Source: Ooceraea biroi (taxonomy: Eukaryota; Arthropoda; Insecta; Hymenoptera; Formicidae). Taken from it: DNA of 64,000 nucleotides. The position numbers and the translations under genes are program-made. Under the pieces are notes generated by a model, which made no database searches, had not been told where the DNA came from, and saw nothing but the letters and a program-made list of their open reading frames with translations. Positions 1 through 12,977 of the stretch are shown here, piece by piece; position 1 is the first letter of the stretch; every line of letters begins with the position of its first letter. Where the stretch lies: positions 2,356,001 through 2,420,000 of the forward strand of contig NC_039515.1 of NCBI RefSeq assembly GCF_003672135.1, written 5' to 3'.

Positions 1-581
1 CTCGCCAATCTCGCTGTATCAGGCTTTGACCGACTTAGCGAGCTGTCTCTTATCTGCAAATTCCTCGATCAATTTCAACTCAATTTTTCCTTAACGAAAA
101 CGCTGGGGAAAAAGAAAAGAACGATAAAACCTCTGTGTTTGTTCTTTGTTTGATATCAAGAAAACTCCGCTTTGAACTTCTTTTCAAATTGAAATCCAGT
201 AAGAGTACTTAAGGCCATTGGACTTAAAAAGATTTTAATCGTAACCGTAAAGCTTTAAGCAATTTGACCAGTTATTCTTAAACGTAGTAAATATGTTTGA
301 CCGCATTTAATCAGTTTGCTAACGACTTTACGATTAATACTAAAATCTTTTCATATTCGCGAGACATATAAGTCTAAGTTTTTTGTATGGGACATATCCT
401 ATATTAAATACGTAGATTGCAAAAGCATATATACGAAACGTGGTAATTGTGAATAAAATTAAATACTTTATTACTGAGAATTTCCTTTAAGACATGCATG
501 CCTTAATAAATCCTAGAGGTTTAACGATACCGTAAAATACCGTATTTTCCTCCGGCAAAATTACAAAGATTGCAAAAATAA

Positions 582-932
582 TTAATATCGAAAATTGGAA
601 ACCTGCCACAACATTAACGATGAATCATCGATGTTTCCGTTAAGGAAAAATTGCTCCGGATCCGTGGATGAAAGATGATTCCCGCTGGTACTTCCATAGC
701 GAGGTACAATATCTGCCGGCTGCGTTAACAGACACACATGCGAAACGGTAGCAGCGAGGTCGAAGGAAACATTGGTCCAGGCTTCCGCAAAACCCACCTT
801 GCCGTTCGTCTGAGACGCTGCGCGCGGTTTCGCGGCGGAAATATCTTCGGCGCGTATAGCGGCGACTATAAATCCGCCGCCCTTCAAGAAGATACAGTTC
901 CGAGGATAAACGGCGCGGTGTATAAGGATAAT
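582..932 (-). other. Open minus-strand stretch, possible exon fragment, unrecognised
   Basis: On the minus strand 116 codons run open from just after a TAA at 933-935 down to a TAA ending at 582. The codons are balanced and the peptide is not low-complexity; it includes GGGFIVAAIRAED and ends LMLWQVSNFRY. There is no ATG near its start, so it could only be coding as a spliced internal or last exon. I see no polypyrimidine-type acceptor just upstream, although an AATAAA lies downstream on that strand near 470. The same GC-rich segment is also open for 75 codons on the + strand (738-965), which weakens the case. I recognise no family. Confidence 0.15.
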
Positions 933-2462
933 TTAATGGCCGCGAAGGCGACGGACCGTGAGTGAGTTATCCCGCGGTCGTGTGATTGTGCGGGACGGAG
1001 AACCGCGGAAATAAAATGCGCCCGACCGGAGCACGACGATAGAGAAAGAGAAAAAGAAACGCTATTTGCGAGAAAATGATCGCTCGTTCGAATTGACGGC
1101 CTGACGGTTACGGGAGGCGGACCATTTTCAGGGATACTCGGGTTTTTACACACGCGGTAAATATTGTCGTATCCTGAGGACGCACTCCAGGGAAGCTTAT
1201 TATTTCATTGGCATTTAAATCGACGAGATATCGTCCCGCGATATTTCTCGCGCGCGCCTGCCTCCAGGGTATGTGTTTATTGTAGGACACATTAGCGCTA
1301 AATGCAGCAATCTGGGTCAATGATTATACATACATAGATAGGATTTTCATATTAAATGAATAAAAAGGTAAAGGGGATTATTTGGAGCACTCGGATTCGA
1401 TTTTGAGTATTTTTCGAAAAATGTAGAATCCTCGGATATATGCGGTGACCTATATAATTTGCCGCTGTGTCGTACCGCGTGATGCGTGCAAAATGTGAAA
1501 CACGGCAAACGTGAGCCAGCAAACGTGGAATTAGGACATTTAATTACAAGAGCGTAATGGGCGTCTCAGTACCAGTCTTACTTCTCTCTCTCTCTATCCA
1601 GACATCCATGCACGACTTCTTGCTTAATTCTGTGATACTACAATTTTTTGCAATTACTTTAGTAGTGCAACCAGGCGAAAACACGTTCCGCGTCTTTGTT
1701 AGAAAATTAAAATGAAATTTGCTTTTGATCTTTCTTTAAGCAGTTATCGTTATTTAATTTCTTCTCCATGATGCAAAATAAGAAGATAAATTTAACAACA
1801 AAATGGTTTACAAAAAAAGAGGAAAGATTATTTTTTATTCGATATAACGGCATTCCGCATCTAGAGAGAAAGAGAAAGGATAAACGTAAAACTTCCGCAA
1901 GGCAAATCCGGGCTAATTTAGCCGCCCTTTTGACTCTTTAAACGCGGTCGTTGATCGGCGTTGCACGCCCACGCGATACGGAAATGGAATAATCTGCGTA
2001 AAAATTGAGATTTAAAAGCTACCCGCCCACATTCTCAGTCACTCGTGAGATTCGCATTCGCGCGCGGATAATTGCTCGACTTTTTTGTCCCAATGTCTCT
2101 CCGTGTGCTGCTTTTAGCGAGAAAGATTCCTAAATGATGCAGCGTGTGTATCGTCGTGTAAACGCGAGACAATAGCGCTCAGTGCGAACGCGTAATCACG
2201 AAATGTGTTTTGCATTGAAGAAAGTCACACATCAAGTTTCCGAATCGTTGGGAGAGGAGAGAGACTGAGATGGGCATTGCATTGTACGTGATTTACATCA
2301 TATAATCAAAGGTACACATATGATGCCAGTTTGGAATTTCAATATTTAAGAGGTTTACATTTCCTTCTCCTGCCTTACTTAGGAAAATGAGGTTGAAGTT
2401 TTCTGTATTATATTATATTTTCTTATATTGTATATTCGATTTTATTACGTAAAATATATATA

Positions 2463-2464
<2 letters not shown>

Positions 2465-2495
<31 letters not shown>
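2465..2495. repeat. (ATT)n microsatellite
   Basis: About ten perfect copies of a TTA/ATT trinucleotide in AT-rich DNA. Confidence 0.9.
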
Positions 2496-2497
<2 letters not shown>

Positions 2498-2990
2498 TGA
2501 ATACTTTACAAGATACAGTATTTTGCGACAATTATGATATAGTATATGAAAATATTCACATATTTATTTTTACGTTTAATCTACTTTAATTTGTTATTTT
2601 ATCCATCATGCAAACGAAATTTTTCGAAACGTCTATTTTAAATACCAAAAAGAAATATCTGTCGTGTTATCATTTAGCTGGCAGCGTACTTTTACATGTG
2701 TAGCTTTAATTTTAATGAAAAGTAAAGTTGTAAAGGCTCGGCTGCGCTTCGATATTCATTGGAGCGATAATGGAAAGTTAATTAGAGTACCAATCTCAAA
2801 AGTGCTTCTTTTCTCCAATTTTAATTTTTTTATGATAACCAATTGTTGCGGTTTGATTATCGTCGCAGTCATTTATAATCATTATTTGTCAGTGCACAGG
2901 TCGCTCCGGATGCGAATTAATCGCGGCACGATACGTGCGAAATCTCGTCAAGGCGCTTCGCGTAATCGCCTTTTCCGCATGGAAGAACTG

Positions 2991-3047
2991 CATGGCGTGG
3001 CATGACATAGTGTGGTGTGGCGTGACGTGGCATGGCACAGTGTGGCG
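2991..3047. repeat. Degenerate minisatellite of GTGGC/ATGGC units
   Basis: Short variant units such as catggcgtggcatgacat and gtgtggcgtgacgtggcat are repeated over about 57 bp. The five-base GTGGC/ATGGC word recurs with single-base changes. It runs through a chance open frame and is probably a slippage-derived tract. Confidence 0.6.
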
Positions 3048-6000
3048 AAATTGCTAGAGGTGTTAAGGATACTCGTTTCAACTCGCTGCCCGTTATTCAC
3101 GCCCGGTCATTCCATATTTCACGGCGCGCGAAACGCGCAACGCTTTGTGAGTCGGCGAGTGAATCTCGCAGCCGGGAGCATTTTCAAAATGTTACACCTG
3201 CGGTCGGGCCGACGGGCCGTGAATTTGACGGTTACAATATATTTTAATGCAACGTCAAGCGGCGTTAACCACTTTCCTCTTTCTCCCGTTGCCGCCAGTA
3301 AATGTACCCAGTCGTGCTCTCTGGTCATCGCAAGCGTAAGAGCAGCGTGATTATTCCAGGCAATAGTTGGGCAGCAGTTAGCCCAAGGACCGTTTGTACA
3401 ATTCCGCATCAATTCCGCCGGACCATGTAAACGTGTAATGGCCTTAACTCGTAATGGTCTCTTTAGCCTCTTCTGCAAAGCGCTCATGTAATACTCGCGG
3501 AATATCCGTCGAGCCGTTATTACCATTGGACTCGGTCCCTCGAATAACCAAGGGATCAATCAGCATCCTTTGGAGAGAACGTCGAGGGGCGATCAGTCGC
3601 GATTATTACTTACGGCACGCGCACGCGGCTAAGAACAAAGAGGTTTTTTTCGAACACTACTATGTTAATATTTGATGCACGCGGATGCAATAGCGCGAAA
3701 TGCAATTTCATCCCTCGCTCGCTCGCGGCACGAATGACTTTTGAATCGCGAACATTAAATTGCCGATCAATCGTTTCCAATCCAGAGAAGTTTCGGCTCA
3801 ACCCTGACTGAACACGGGGGGGGGGAGGAAGGCGCTCTTCCCTCCCCCTTTCCGTAATCGCGAACTATTTCAATAGCCGGAGTTCGATAACTCTTGTGCT
3901 CGTTAGCGCTTCGAGAGGGAGTACGCACTCGCTGGTATCAGAGGGAAAACCCAGTTGCTTCAGGGACACACCGAGTATGCCCGCGTGCACGATATTAAAT
4001 GGCGGAAGGAAGTATTCGAGTGCGCGGGCGGGGTAAAAAAAAGAGCCGCGAGAATGAGAATTCTTCGTTCTCGTGTTTCACAAGGGCGCATTTCCCTTTC
4101 TCTCCGTCTCTCTTTCTCTTTCTCTTCCTGTCGTTAGCGCGTTTTTCCACCATTTTCCCCGCACCCCCGGAAATTATGTCTACGTGCCGTAGATGCGGTG
4201 AATTTGCTCGCCATCGTGATAGTGCACATACTCGCGGGGGATAATGTCGGAGATAATTTTCTTCGCTCCTCCTGCTCGGAGTATTTCGGAGTACTTTTGT
4301 TTTTTAAAGCTTGCGATTTATGATTCGACGATTATTTTCGACTTGAAATTTGAAATGTCACGAGGATTGCAACGCAACAGCAAAAGCGACGCAAATCTCT
4401 ACTACGAAAAATCGGGAAATTTTTGGAGTTACCTCCATCCTGAACGGGCATATCGATTCCACGTGTTTTGACGTTGTCACTTTGGATTTTATAAATATCG
4501 GAATGATTCCAAAACGCCTCGCATTTTGGAACCGTGGGCGATAACGTCCGGTGATTGTTCGCAGCACAATTGGATTAGTTGCATGATTTATACGTTTGAT
4601 CGGATATGCGGAATAGAAACGGCCGCACACGGACATTTCGTGTGCACGTATCCGTGTATATCTCTTTCATTGTGCATTTATGAATTGCATGTAAATTTTG
4701 ATACTTTATCACCGTTTTCGTAACTATTTGACAGACATATTTGTCTTTGTTTTTAAGCACATTTTTTTCCACTTGATTGTTTGTTGCAATTTGCGCTGCA
4801 TGTTATAAATTATTATTAGAAATTGTTTAATCGCGAAAGGATTGTGATGCGGAAAATCAGACAATTATCGAGTATCGAATTGAAGGATTGTTAATCACAA
4901 TAATCAATCTTCATAAAAAGATACAACATTCATATTTGCACATCGTCTAGAGATAGAGAGATATCGTTAAGAAGAAATTAAATTTGAAATAACCATATCT
5001 GATTTTCAAAACTCGAGTAATTTAAAATGCGCATGGAGGAAGCTCGTCGCTTAAGCAGAATCCGGTATTGAGAATACATTTCAAGCTTCTGTTTTATCTT
5101 ACATAATAGGTACAACGGAAATGGAAAAGAGGAAAGAACTGCAGCTTTATTTAGTAATTGTGCTTGTCCGCAGACATTTTGTAAGATACAATGCGAGCTT
5201 CGAACGCAGTTTCTAAAGCGGATTCGTGCTTACGGTGCTCCTTTTTCCTATTTCGATACATTTCCTTTTTCTTATCCAATTGCTATTTGTCTCCAAAACG
5301 TCATTTCGATCGGTCCGTAATCGCGATCCCCCTATTCGCTCCCTATTCGGTTCAAATGCTCAAAACGCTCAAATCGGTGCGCAACCCCCGAGGGATAGCG
5401 TGACGCAGCCCAGTTCTCTCAAGCCACGATCTTCGGCGGTGATTTCACGCGAGATCGAATCGGTCGTTTTAATCGAATCCGCTCGCGAAAATTTGCGCGC
5501 GCGACGCTAACGCGCAGCGACGACGCACAACCCAATTTCGTAATTAAAGCGTCATGCCCGCACCTGACTCCCCCCTCACCCCGAGGGGTCAATCTCGAGG
5601 TCCGGTTTCGCGTGAGATCGTAACGACCGAGGTTGTATAGCCCGTCGTAAACGCGAAAGGGTTGATTGTGCCCGTTCGAATTAAGGGCGGCTCCTTAGCA
5701 GCAAAATGAAATCATGAGACGCGTTTCATCCGCTTGATTCGTCGGGTATGCGTTTCACTGTATCTCGTTACGACGACGAGGACGACGAGTAATTTAATAC
5801 TTCTTAAAAATCATTTTATTATATAGCGTGTCTGAGTTAAGTGTTTGCACTAAGTGCAATTATGTCTAGCATAGATATGAAAGATTTTTCCGAGCTAGAC
5901 AAAAAAAGACAACTTTATTTTAAAGTGTCTTTCTATGTAATGAATTTAATTTAAATTTCAGTCCGCTTCTGCAAATAAATATCCAAATTTATGAATAATT

Positions 6001-9000
6001 ATTATTATAGTGGTTAAATCCTTGTGAAAAATCAAATCACTTTCAATATTTATGAATCGTTTAAAATATCTAGCTTTGCAAAAATTGTGGAATTAAATAT
6101 TTAACTATATTACAAGTCAAATATTCGATTTCAATGTATCAAATAGTTGTGTCATAAGAATGATACATTTTTAATATTGTGTGTACTACCGTTGTATCGC
6201 AACAGTCATTTTTCGCTACGTATATCCAGATAAAGGTAACACATTTTGCGTAATAACATGATCGAAGTAAAATGTTCCATGTTAGACGAGTACTATTTGA
6301 ATACTAGGTCATTATTTTAGACGTAAAAGTTCATCGCACGGTCGTTTGGTCGGACTGATCGAACTGATGGAATTGGCGTAACCTCGGCCAATTTTAGCAT
6401 CGCGGAGAACTCAAACACGAATCTTGTGACAAGACGATGGTTTAAATATTGAGAGTAAATAGTCTCTTGCGAAAACATGGAGCAAACGTGCTTTATCAAG
6501 TTACAAAATGAATTTTCTTTCTCCACGGTATCTCCACGGTATTTCTAGTCTCACGAATTTCGTTTTATGCGTGTTCTTCGGAGATTTTGTCTTGTAATAT
6601 TTCACCGGATTCATCATATAGAAAAGTAACGTTTTTTTCATCGTTGCATTTGTTCTTTTTACCTTTATCGATCCCATTTCTATTATCCACAATAATAATC
6701 TTCCATTGCTTAATTGAAGACTTAAAAACAAAACTAACAATAAGCACTAAAAGAACGAAGAATAAAGTAAATAGCTGGGAAAATGCACCTGCGCACATAT
6801 TTTATTTCATCTTTTAATCATTACTGCGACGTTCTACCTCATTTTCATTTCGAAATTGCTGCAACGATCTGTGTAATTTCTACAGCCTTAAATACGTAAA
6901 TTTCGATAATTAATTAATCAATAAAGACAGGCATTTAATTTTGCAGGGACTCAGATGTTCAGGCTCTTGGGGTAAAAGCCACTTAATCAAGGGACAAGTC
7001 CGTCCTGGCAATAGAGAAAATAATGTATAACAAAGGTATCCCCGAGTGGATGTCTTTTTAACCGCAGCTATTTTTGACCAATCTGGAGTCGATCTCTTTT
7101 GTAGCAAGAGAATTCGTCAAGACACTTTAGCATCAATTACACTTTTACTCGTTTGTCTATATCGTATATTTTCACTAACTCTAGATCCGCCCTTGACTCT
7201 TTATTTCATCGCTCATTAATTCTCGTTTGAGTCGAGAGAAAGTCACTCTCAGATTAATGAAGGAATCAAAAAATCTGAGAGGTACGCATTGGTTTCTGCA
7301 GTAACACTTCTCGTAAACGGGATACCGTGTGTGCTGAAACAACGAGGGATACGAGAGCGAGAGAACAGGGGTGGAGATTGATCGTACGCGAGGAAAATTG
7401 GATGGCACGTCGCGCCGCAAAACAAATGAACGTCGTGGCCTGGCCACGTGATTAGCTATCAAGTCCTGGGACGATATACCGAGATATTAACCAATCGAGC
7501 TTGCAGTTGGATGAAAAGGGCGCAACCCCCCCGCGCGTCACTCCATCGTTCTGCACACATCGCTATCTGCGGTGTGTACCCGCGGGACGATCTCCCATGT
7601 ATCCAGGGTATCAAAATTACGGATGGGCAACTCGGCGAATCCTTCTGTTAATACATGAACGGGCAAACAAGAGCGATGTATACATAAGAGACGAGAGAGT
7701 ATCCTGTGCCTGGAGTATTTAGGGAAAAGCATTAAGACCGCGAGAGTAATTCGGAGAATAAATTATTAGAGAATAATTCAAACAATAATTGGAATAAATA
7801 ATCTGAATAAATTGCTAGAAAATAATAGTTCAAATAAGTGATCTGAATAAATGATTCAAAATAACTAAATCAAATCAATAATTCCAAATTTAATTTGAGT
7901 AATTTTAAATCGAAAAACAATGAATAAATGAATCGAAGACTAAATCGCTATATAATCAAAAATTTTAAGTGCTATGTGCAGGAGAAGCTAATCAATTTTC
8001 AAGTTATCGTTCTACGGCAATAAAAATAATTATTAATGTAACCTATGCATTAAATATTTTACAAAAAATGAAGAACAATAGAAAGACGAAAGACAACAAA
8101 GAGAATGAAAAATATTTATTCCCTGCAGCAAATTATTTCTTTTTATTTCATTTGCCATTATTGCCGTCGTTAGCGTTCGTTCATCGTGAAGAAGTATTTT
8201 CGGGCTTGGCCGGCTATTTTTATCCGTAGCACAATGCGCGATAATGACGCGACGCGCCAATTCGTTATCGGATTACGAGAAGAATATGAACACATTTCAA
8301 TCGATCGCGGAACGTGAGATTGGAGCGTAACAATGGACGAGAGTTCGTTCCACGCGGACTCCTCGTCCAGGAGGAATTACGACGACGAAGAAATCCGCAA
8401 AGCGAGCACAAAGCGAGCGAGTCGGGTTGCTTTTTCTGCGTCGCGTCCGTTCTTGCAAACCGCATCGTCGTGGCGGACCACCACGCGAGAACGTGGAGGA
8501 TCCCCCCGCCATTCAGAAGGTTCCTTTTGTCTTTACCAGTTTCTGACGAAAGCATTTTTAATTAGACTCCTGAGTGCCCGCGGCCATGCCGCAACGTATA
8601 GCGTGTCATGCCGATGCGAGTCAAGTATGCGGCCGACCAAGTTTCGGCTGCGCTGCAAAGTGTCTGCCGACGTGATGCAAAAACGTTTATCAGGATTTCA
8701 ATCGAGCAATTCGGCACGACTTTATCGAGTTCAAGGTTCCGTCAGGTTTAGGCTAAATGTACGTTTTAGTGTATGCGAAAAATTTTTGGGCAAATGTTGC
8801 TATATATTTAAATCGCTCATATGCTTCTTTCTTTGAGCAATTTAAACACTTGAGTTTATTTATAATTAAAGCTCGGCGCGATTAGATTTATTCAATCATG
8901 TCGCAATTGAGGTGGAAATTAAATGCTTCCACATTTACCCACATATCTGTAATATCGAACACGTGGTCGTTATAACAATTTTATTCCCCGTCTCGCGTCT

Positions 9001-12000
9001 CGCGGCGACAGAAGGACGACACATAAAATCCACATTCTATCGGAATTGATGTTGCTATATAAATCGGGTATTGTGATGAAGCTCATTGCGATTGGAAAAA
9101 GCTAGGCGATCGATAATGTATTGATAAAGACATAGCACCATAACGAAGCAGTGAATAATGTATCCAGGCGAGTTATTCACTACCTAGTATTTTTTAATGA
9201 GCGAACACCGGAACGGAACGAACGAACGCCATTAGGAGGAGCTTGTCGATTTGAGCGAGACTGATCGAATAAATATCGTATGACCATTTGGATTAATCGA
9301 TGTACGGAATGACAATGCTCTCCGATTGCTTTCTCAGATTCTAATCGGATCACTCCCAGAAGTTGGCGCGAAAGAAGTTATTCGGTCCCATCAGTTATTC
9401 ATTTCTCCATCTTGCAGCCACGTTTACGTCTCTTGCTTACTCCTCACCAGTCTATTCAACATTTATTGCCAGACACTAAGTCCCCGTGGGAAGTTTATTA
9501 GTTTGGAGCTCAGTTTTCGGTGTCTGGATCGATTTGGATGATGTTGTCGGCAGTTATGATGCAGCAGCGCGAAACCGCACAAGTAAATCAGGAGTAAATC
9601 AGATATATGGAGTTTCCTATATCGAATCAATGTCCGTCCGGTATCGTCGACGTGACAGCACAGTGACTACACTACGGAAGCATCGTACGTCACTGTAGTA
9701 CGACAGGACAGTGATTAATCGGAACGATGATGGAGACAGATAGCTTTGAAGTAAATCCGTGTCGGCGCGACGAGTTTCACTTGTCGAAATATTCTATTTT
9801 TACATTGTTAGTATTGTATATTGATCTTAATGTGAGTCGAAAGGCTGGGTTGGGTCGGTAGACTGGGCTTTATACAACTTTAATTCAGACGAAGGAGAGT
9901 CATGTCGAACATCATGTTCCACAAATTGAATCTGGTCGATTTTTATTTATTATACAGTATTATTTTTAATTTTACTATCTTTATTACTTGATTTTTGTAG
10001 CAAATCCCAGAGAAGTAAACATCGTATATGGTTTCAGTGAAGCAACGAAATTAAAGAACGAAATGAATGAGAGAATTTCATGCGCGCTTATTATAATGTC
10101 AGTCATCCAATTAATTTTCCTCTTTTGCAAAAGTATTATCCTCGTAGTTTAGTATTCACTTTGTTGTATTACATGGCACGATCGATCGATGTTTTAATAT
10201 CGGCGACGCTACGAAATTGGAAATAATCGTGCGTAATTAGCATTCGTTGGTAATTAGTTCGGTATATTGTGTGACTACAGAGGAACACTACGGTGTTTTG
10301 GCAAACCGATTGCGGTCAATTAAACTAGAGACGATTCTGTGACACACTCGAACGATTGACGTCTCTCCATATTATTGACCACACCATAGCTTACCTATAT
10401 CGTACAGTGTTTCGGTGACGTAATTGGAAAGCGAGTGATTCTAATACAAAAAAATTGAAAAATTATTCCGTGTTATCTCCTTTGGAGACAATGTGATTGA
10501 GACAACAAGTTAACTAGCAGAAGCCAAAGTATCAAAATTCCTTTCATTTTTTAATAAAATGTTATATTTTTTATGGATATTTTAATAATGGCTGTTGGAA
10601 GAAGTTCGATAATAATAATATTTTGGAAACAAAATTACGCGCTGAAGAGAAATGCGATTCTGCACTTTCGACTTGTTCTCTCACGTAGAATCAGTGTTCC
10701 CGGTGTTCTGTCACGAGTAACATCGATCACCCTCTATGTCGCAGTGATCAGGTAATCGTGAGCGCAAGAGAGTATAGCAGCTGCGCTCCGGCGGGCATCC
10801 ACGAGATTGACGGATCTGTTCGATGATCGATACCTGTGATTGGCACACGGCGGCGCGTACTGCTGCGATAATGCCATTTATTCTCAGCAGTATCCACAGC
10901 TCGGCCTCGTGCAATATTCGCGAAACGGCCGTGTAACTTTCATATTTGCGTGGTCTCGATGTAAAGCGACTCGAGCACGCACGTGAACGACAGACATTCG
11001 ACCAAAAAATGAAAAAAATCGTATTAAAATTTTGCGAATTTTATATATATATGTATACGGTCAATAGAAACTTTTTTTACGCAGAAATTAATGTTAAAAG
11101 CGGAGGAAATTTTGAGAATCTCGTTAAAATAGATTTTCATCGCGTCGCTCGGTAATCTTGTTCGCGTTTAACTTCGTCGGGTTGAAAAATTTCGCTAATT
11201 CCACTTCAAAGCGCAAGTGGATTACGATCCTCCCGTAAGATTATGAGATCGACCCCCTTCGAAGTAAGGGACCGTGATAACCGCTGGCACTCCCCGGTTT
11301 GCTCGCAAGAAATGAAATACGTTCGAAATTTGGCATGTTTCCAACCCCCGTCGCAGTTTTCGAACGAGCATCTTCATCCGAAGGTTTTTGCAAACGCTCC
11401 GTCAGTATGTTTGCGGTATATTCTGCATTAATGAGTACAGAGTATATGCAGAGCTTTGAGATAACAACGCATAATTATACCTCTGAAACTGGGGATGGTT
11501 ACCCAAGCAAGAGTTGCTTTATCTCGACTGTTTATTGATGATACAAATTTATTTCTTAAACTCGAAACGAGTAGAAAAACATCCGTAAAATTCCGTAAAA
11601 TGTCTTAAATGTCTTAAAAGGATAATTCTATAAATATAAAAGAATAATTTTCGTAAAGAAGTAGCTGTAAAAGAAAAGTTTTGTGTAAAAGAATATTAAT
11701 TTAGAATATCGAATCCCTCTTTTTCTTTGCTTCATATTAAAGACCAGGACCAAAACTCAATATTACAAATAGTGCAAATAGTAATTTTCATTGCGATACG
11801 ATTGAATTTTCATACGATTGATACATGGATATTACAGAATGATCCTACAGAAATCGATTTCTCGTTGCGAGGACCGAAGCACGTAACGGTGTTACGTAAG
11901 CCTTACATTACGTCGTCCTCATGGTGCTCGAGAGCAGTCACGAAACTCGTGAGTTCGGTATTTGAATAAATATGAAGTAAAGATGCGGCGGAGCAGAAAG

Positions 12001-12977
12001 GGCGCGGTAAAAGGGTCGGTTTTCTTGCGGCACAGCGCGGCGCGGCGCCTCGTTCTATTTTACGCCATTGTGATACCGCAACCAACCCCCACAGCTCTTC
12101 GATTTCCTTGAAAGCTTTCAAGGAGGCGGAACGCTTTGCCCCGGCCTCTCGCGCTCGCAAAGACGGTTGATTAATGCCCCGGCCAACTCGTTAAGTCGCC
12201 GGATAAGTTGTTCTTTGAAAGGTCAATATTTCGATGAGGAGCCGACCACCATCGCCGCATTCTTACGTCCAAGTAGCGTAATTTATCGGGCGATTAATCG
12301 GATCCTACTCCGAAAGCGATAATTTGCATTCGGCCGCCGAAAACGGGGCACCATCTCGCTTTATTAGCGAAGCTTCATTGCCACCGCGAGCGAGAAACTT
12401 ATCAAAGTGGAAAAGATAAAAAAGAAGGGATTGGCTAGGTAAAGACTCATTCTACAAGAGAGATTTTCTCAAGAATCATACGGGGATTCTCGTAGCGAGT
12501 CGTTTGTATTTGTTGAGAAAGCACAGTTCGACGAATCTGTTATGATTACTCGTTTATCTCTCTCTTCATTTCTCAAAGAAGTTTGCTCTTGAAAAGAAAG
12601 AAGTTCGTTCGCGGAAATTGTAAATTCCGAGTTGTGAATAACTCGAAACATTGATTGCTACGAGAAGAGCGCAAATTGGAAAAGCGGATTTATTCTAATG
12701 GTTCCGTTCTGTCTCAATATTAAGTTATTAATTATTTTAATTTCGCACTTTAATCGATTATTAATTAATTTTGAATTCGATTTAACCGATCCCCGATTTT
12801 TAACACAAAGCTGCAGCAGAAAGACGACACATAAAAAATTGAAATTGATTTGTAGTTGATGGCTCGGTATCGGAGATTAGAGATAAAAGGTGTTCGTTGC
12901 TCTTCCATTCTGAAGATCGACATTTTCGTTCAATTTTTCAGCTATTGATGATCCACTATGTTCAATTTTGATTGCAG

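Larger units (their letters stand above)
1..12977. other. Left noncoding region, no provable gene
   Basis: AT-rich DNA interrupted by CpG-rich islands (about 580-1300, 3000-3600, 5400-5700, 8300-8700, 12000-12400). Many short open frames exist, but none combines a start, codon bias and flanking splice sites convincingly. The missing 5' exons of the VWC gene that starts at 12978 may lie here, because the first exon found begins mid-codon. The simple repeats inside are listed separately. Confidence 0.5.
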
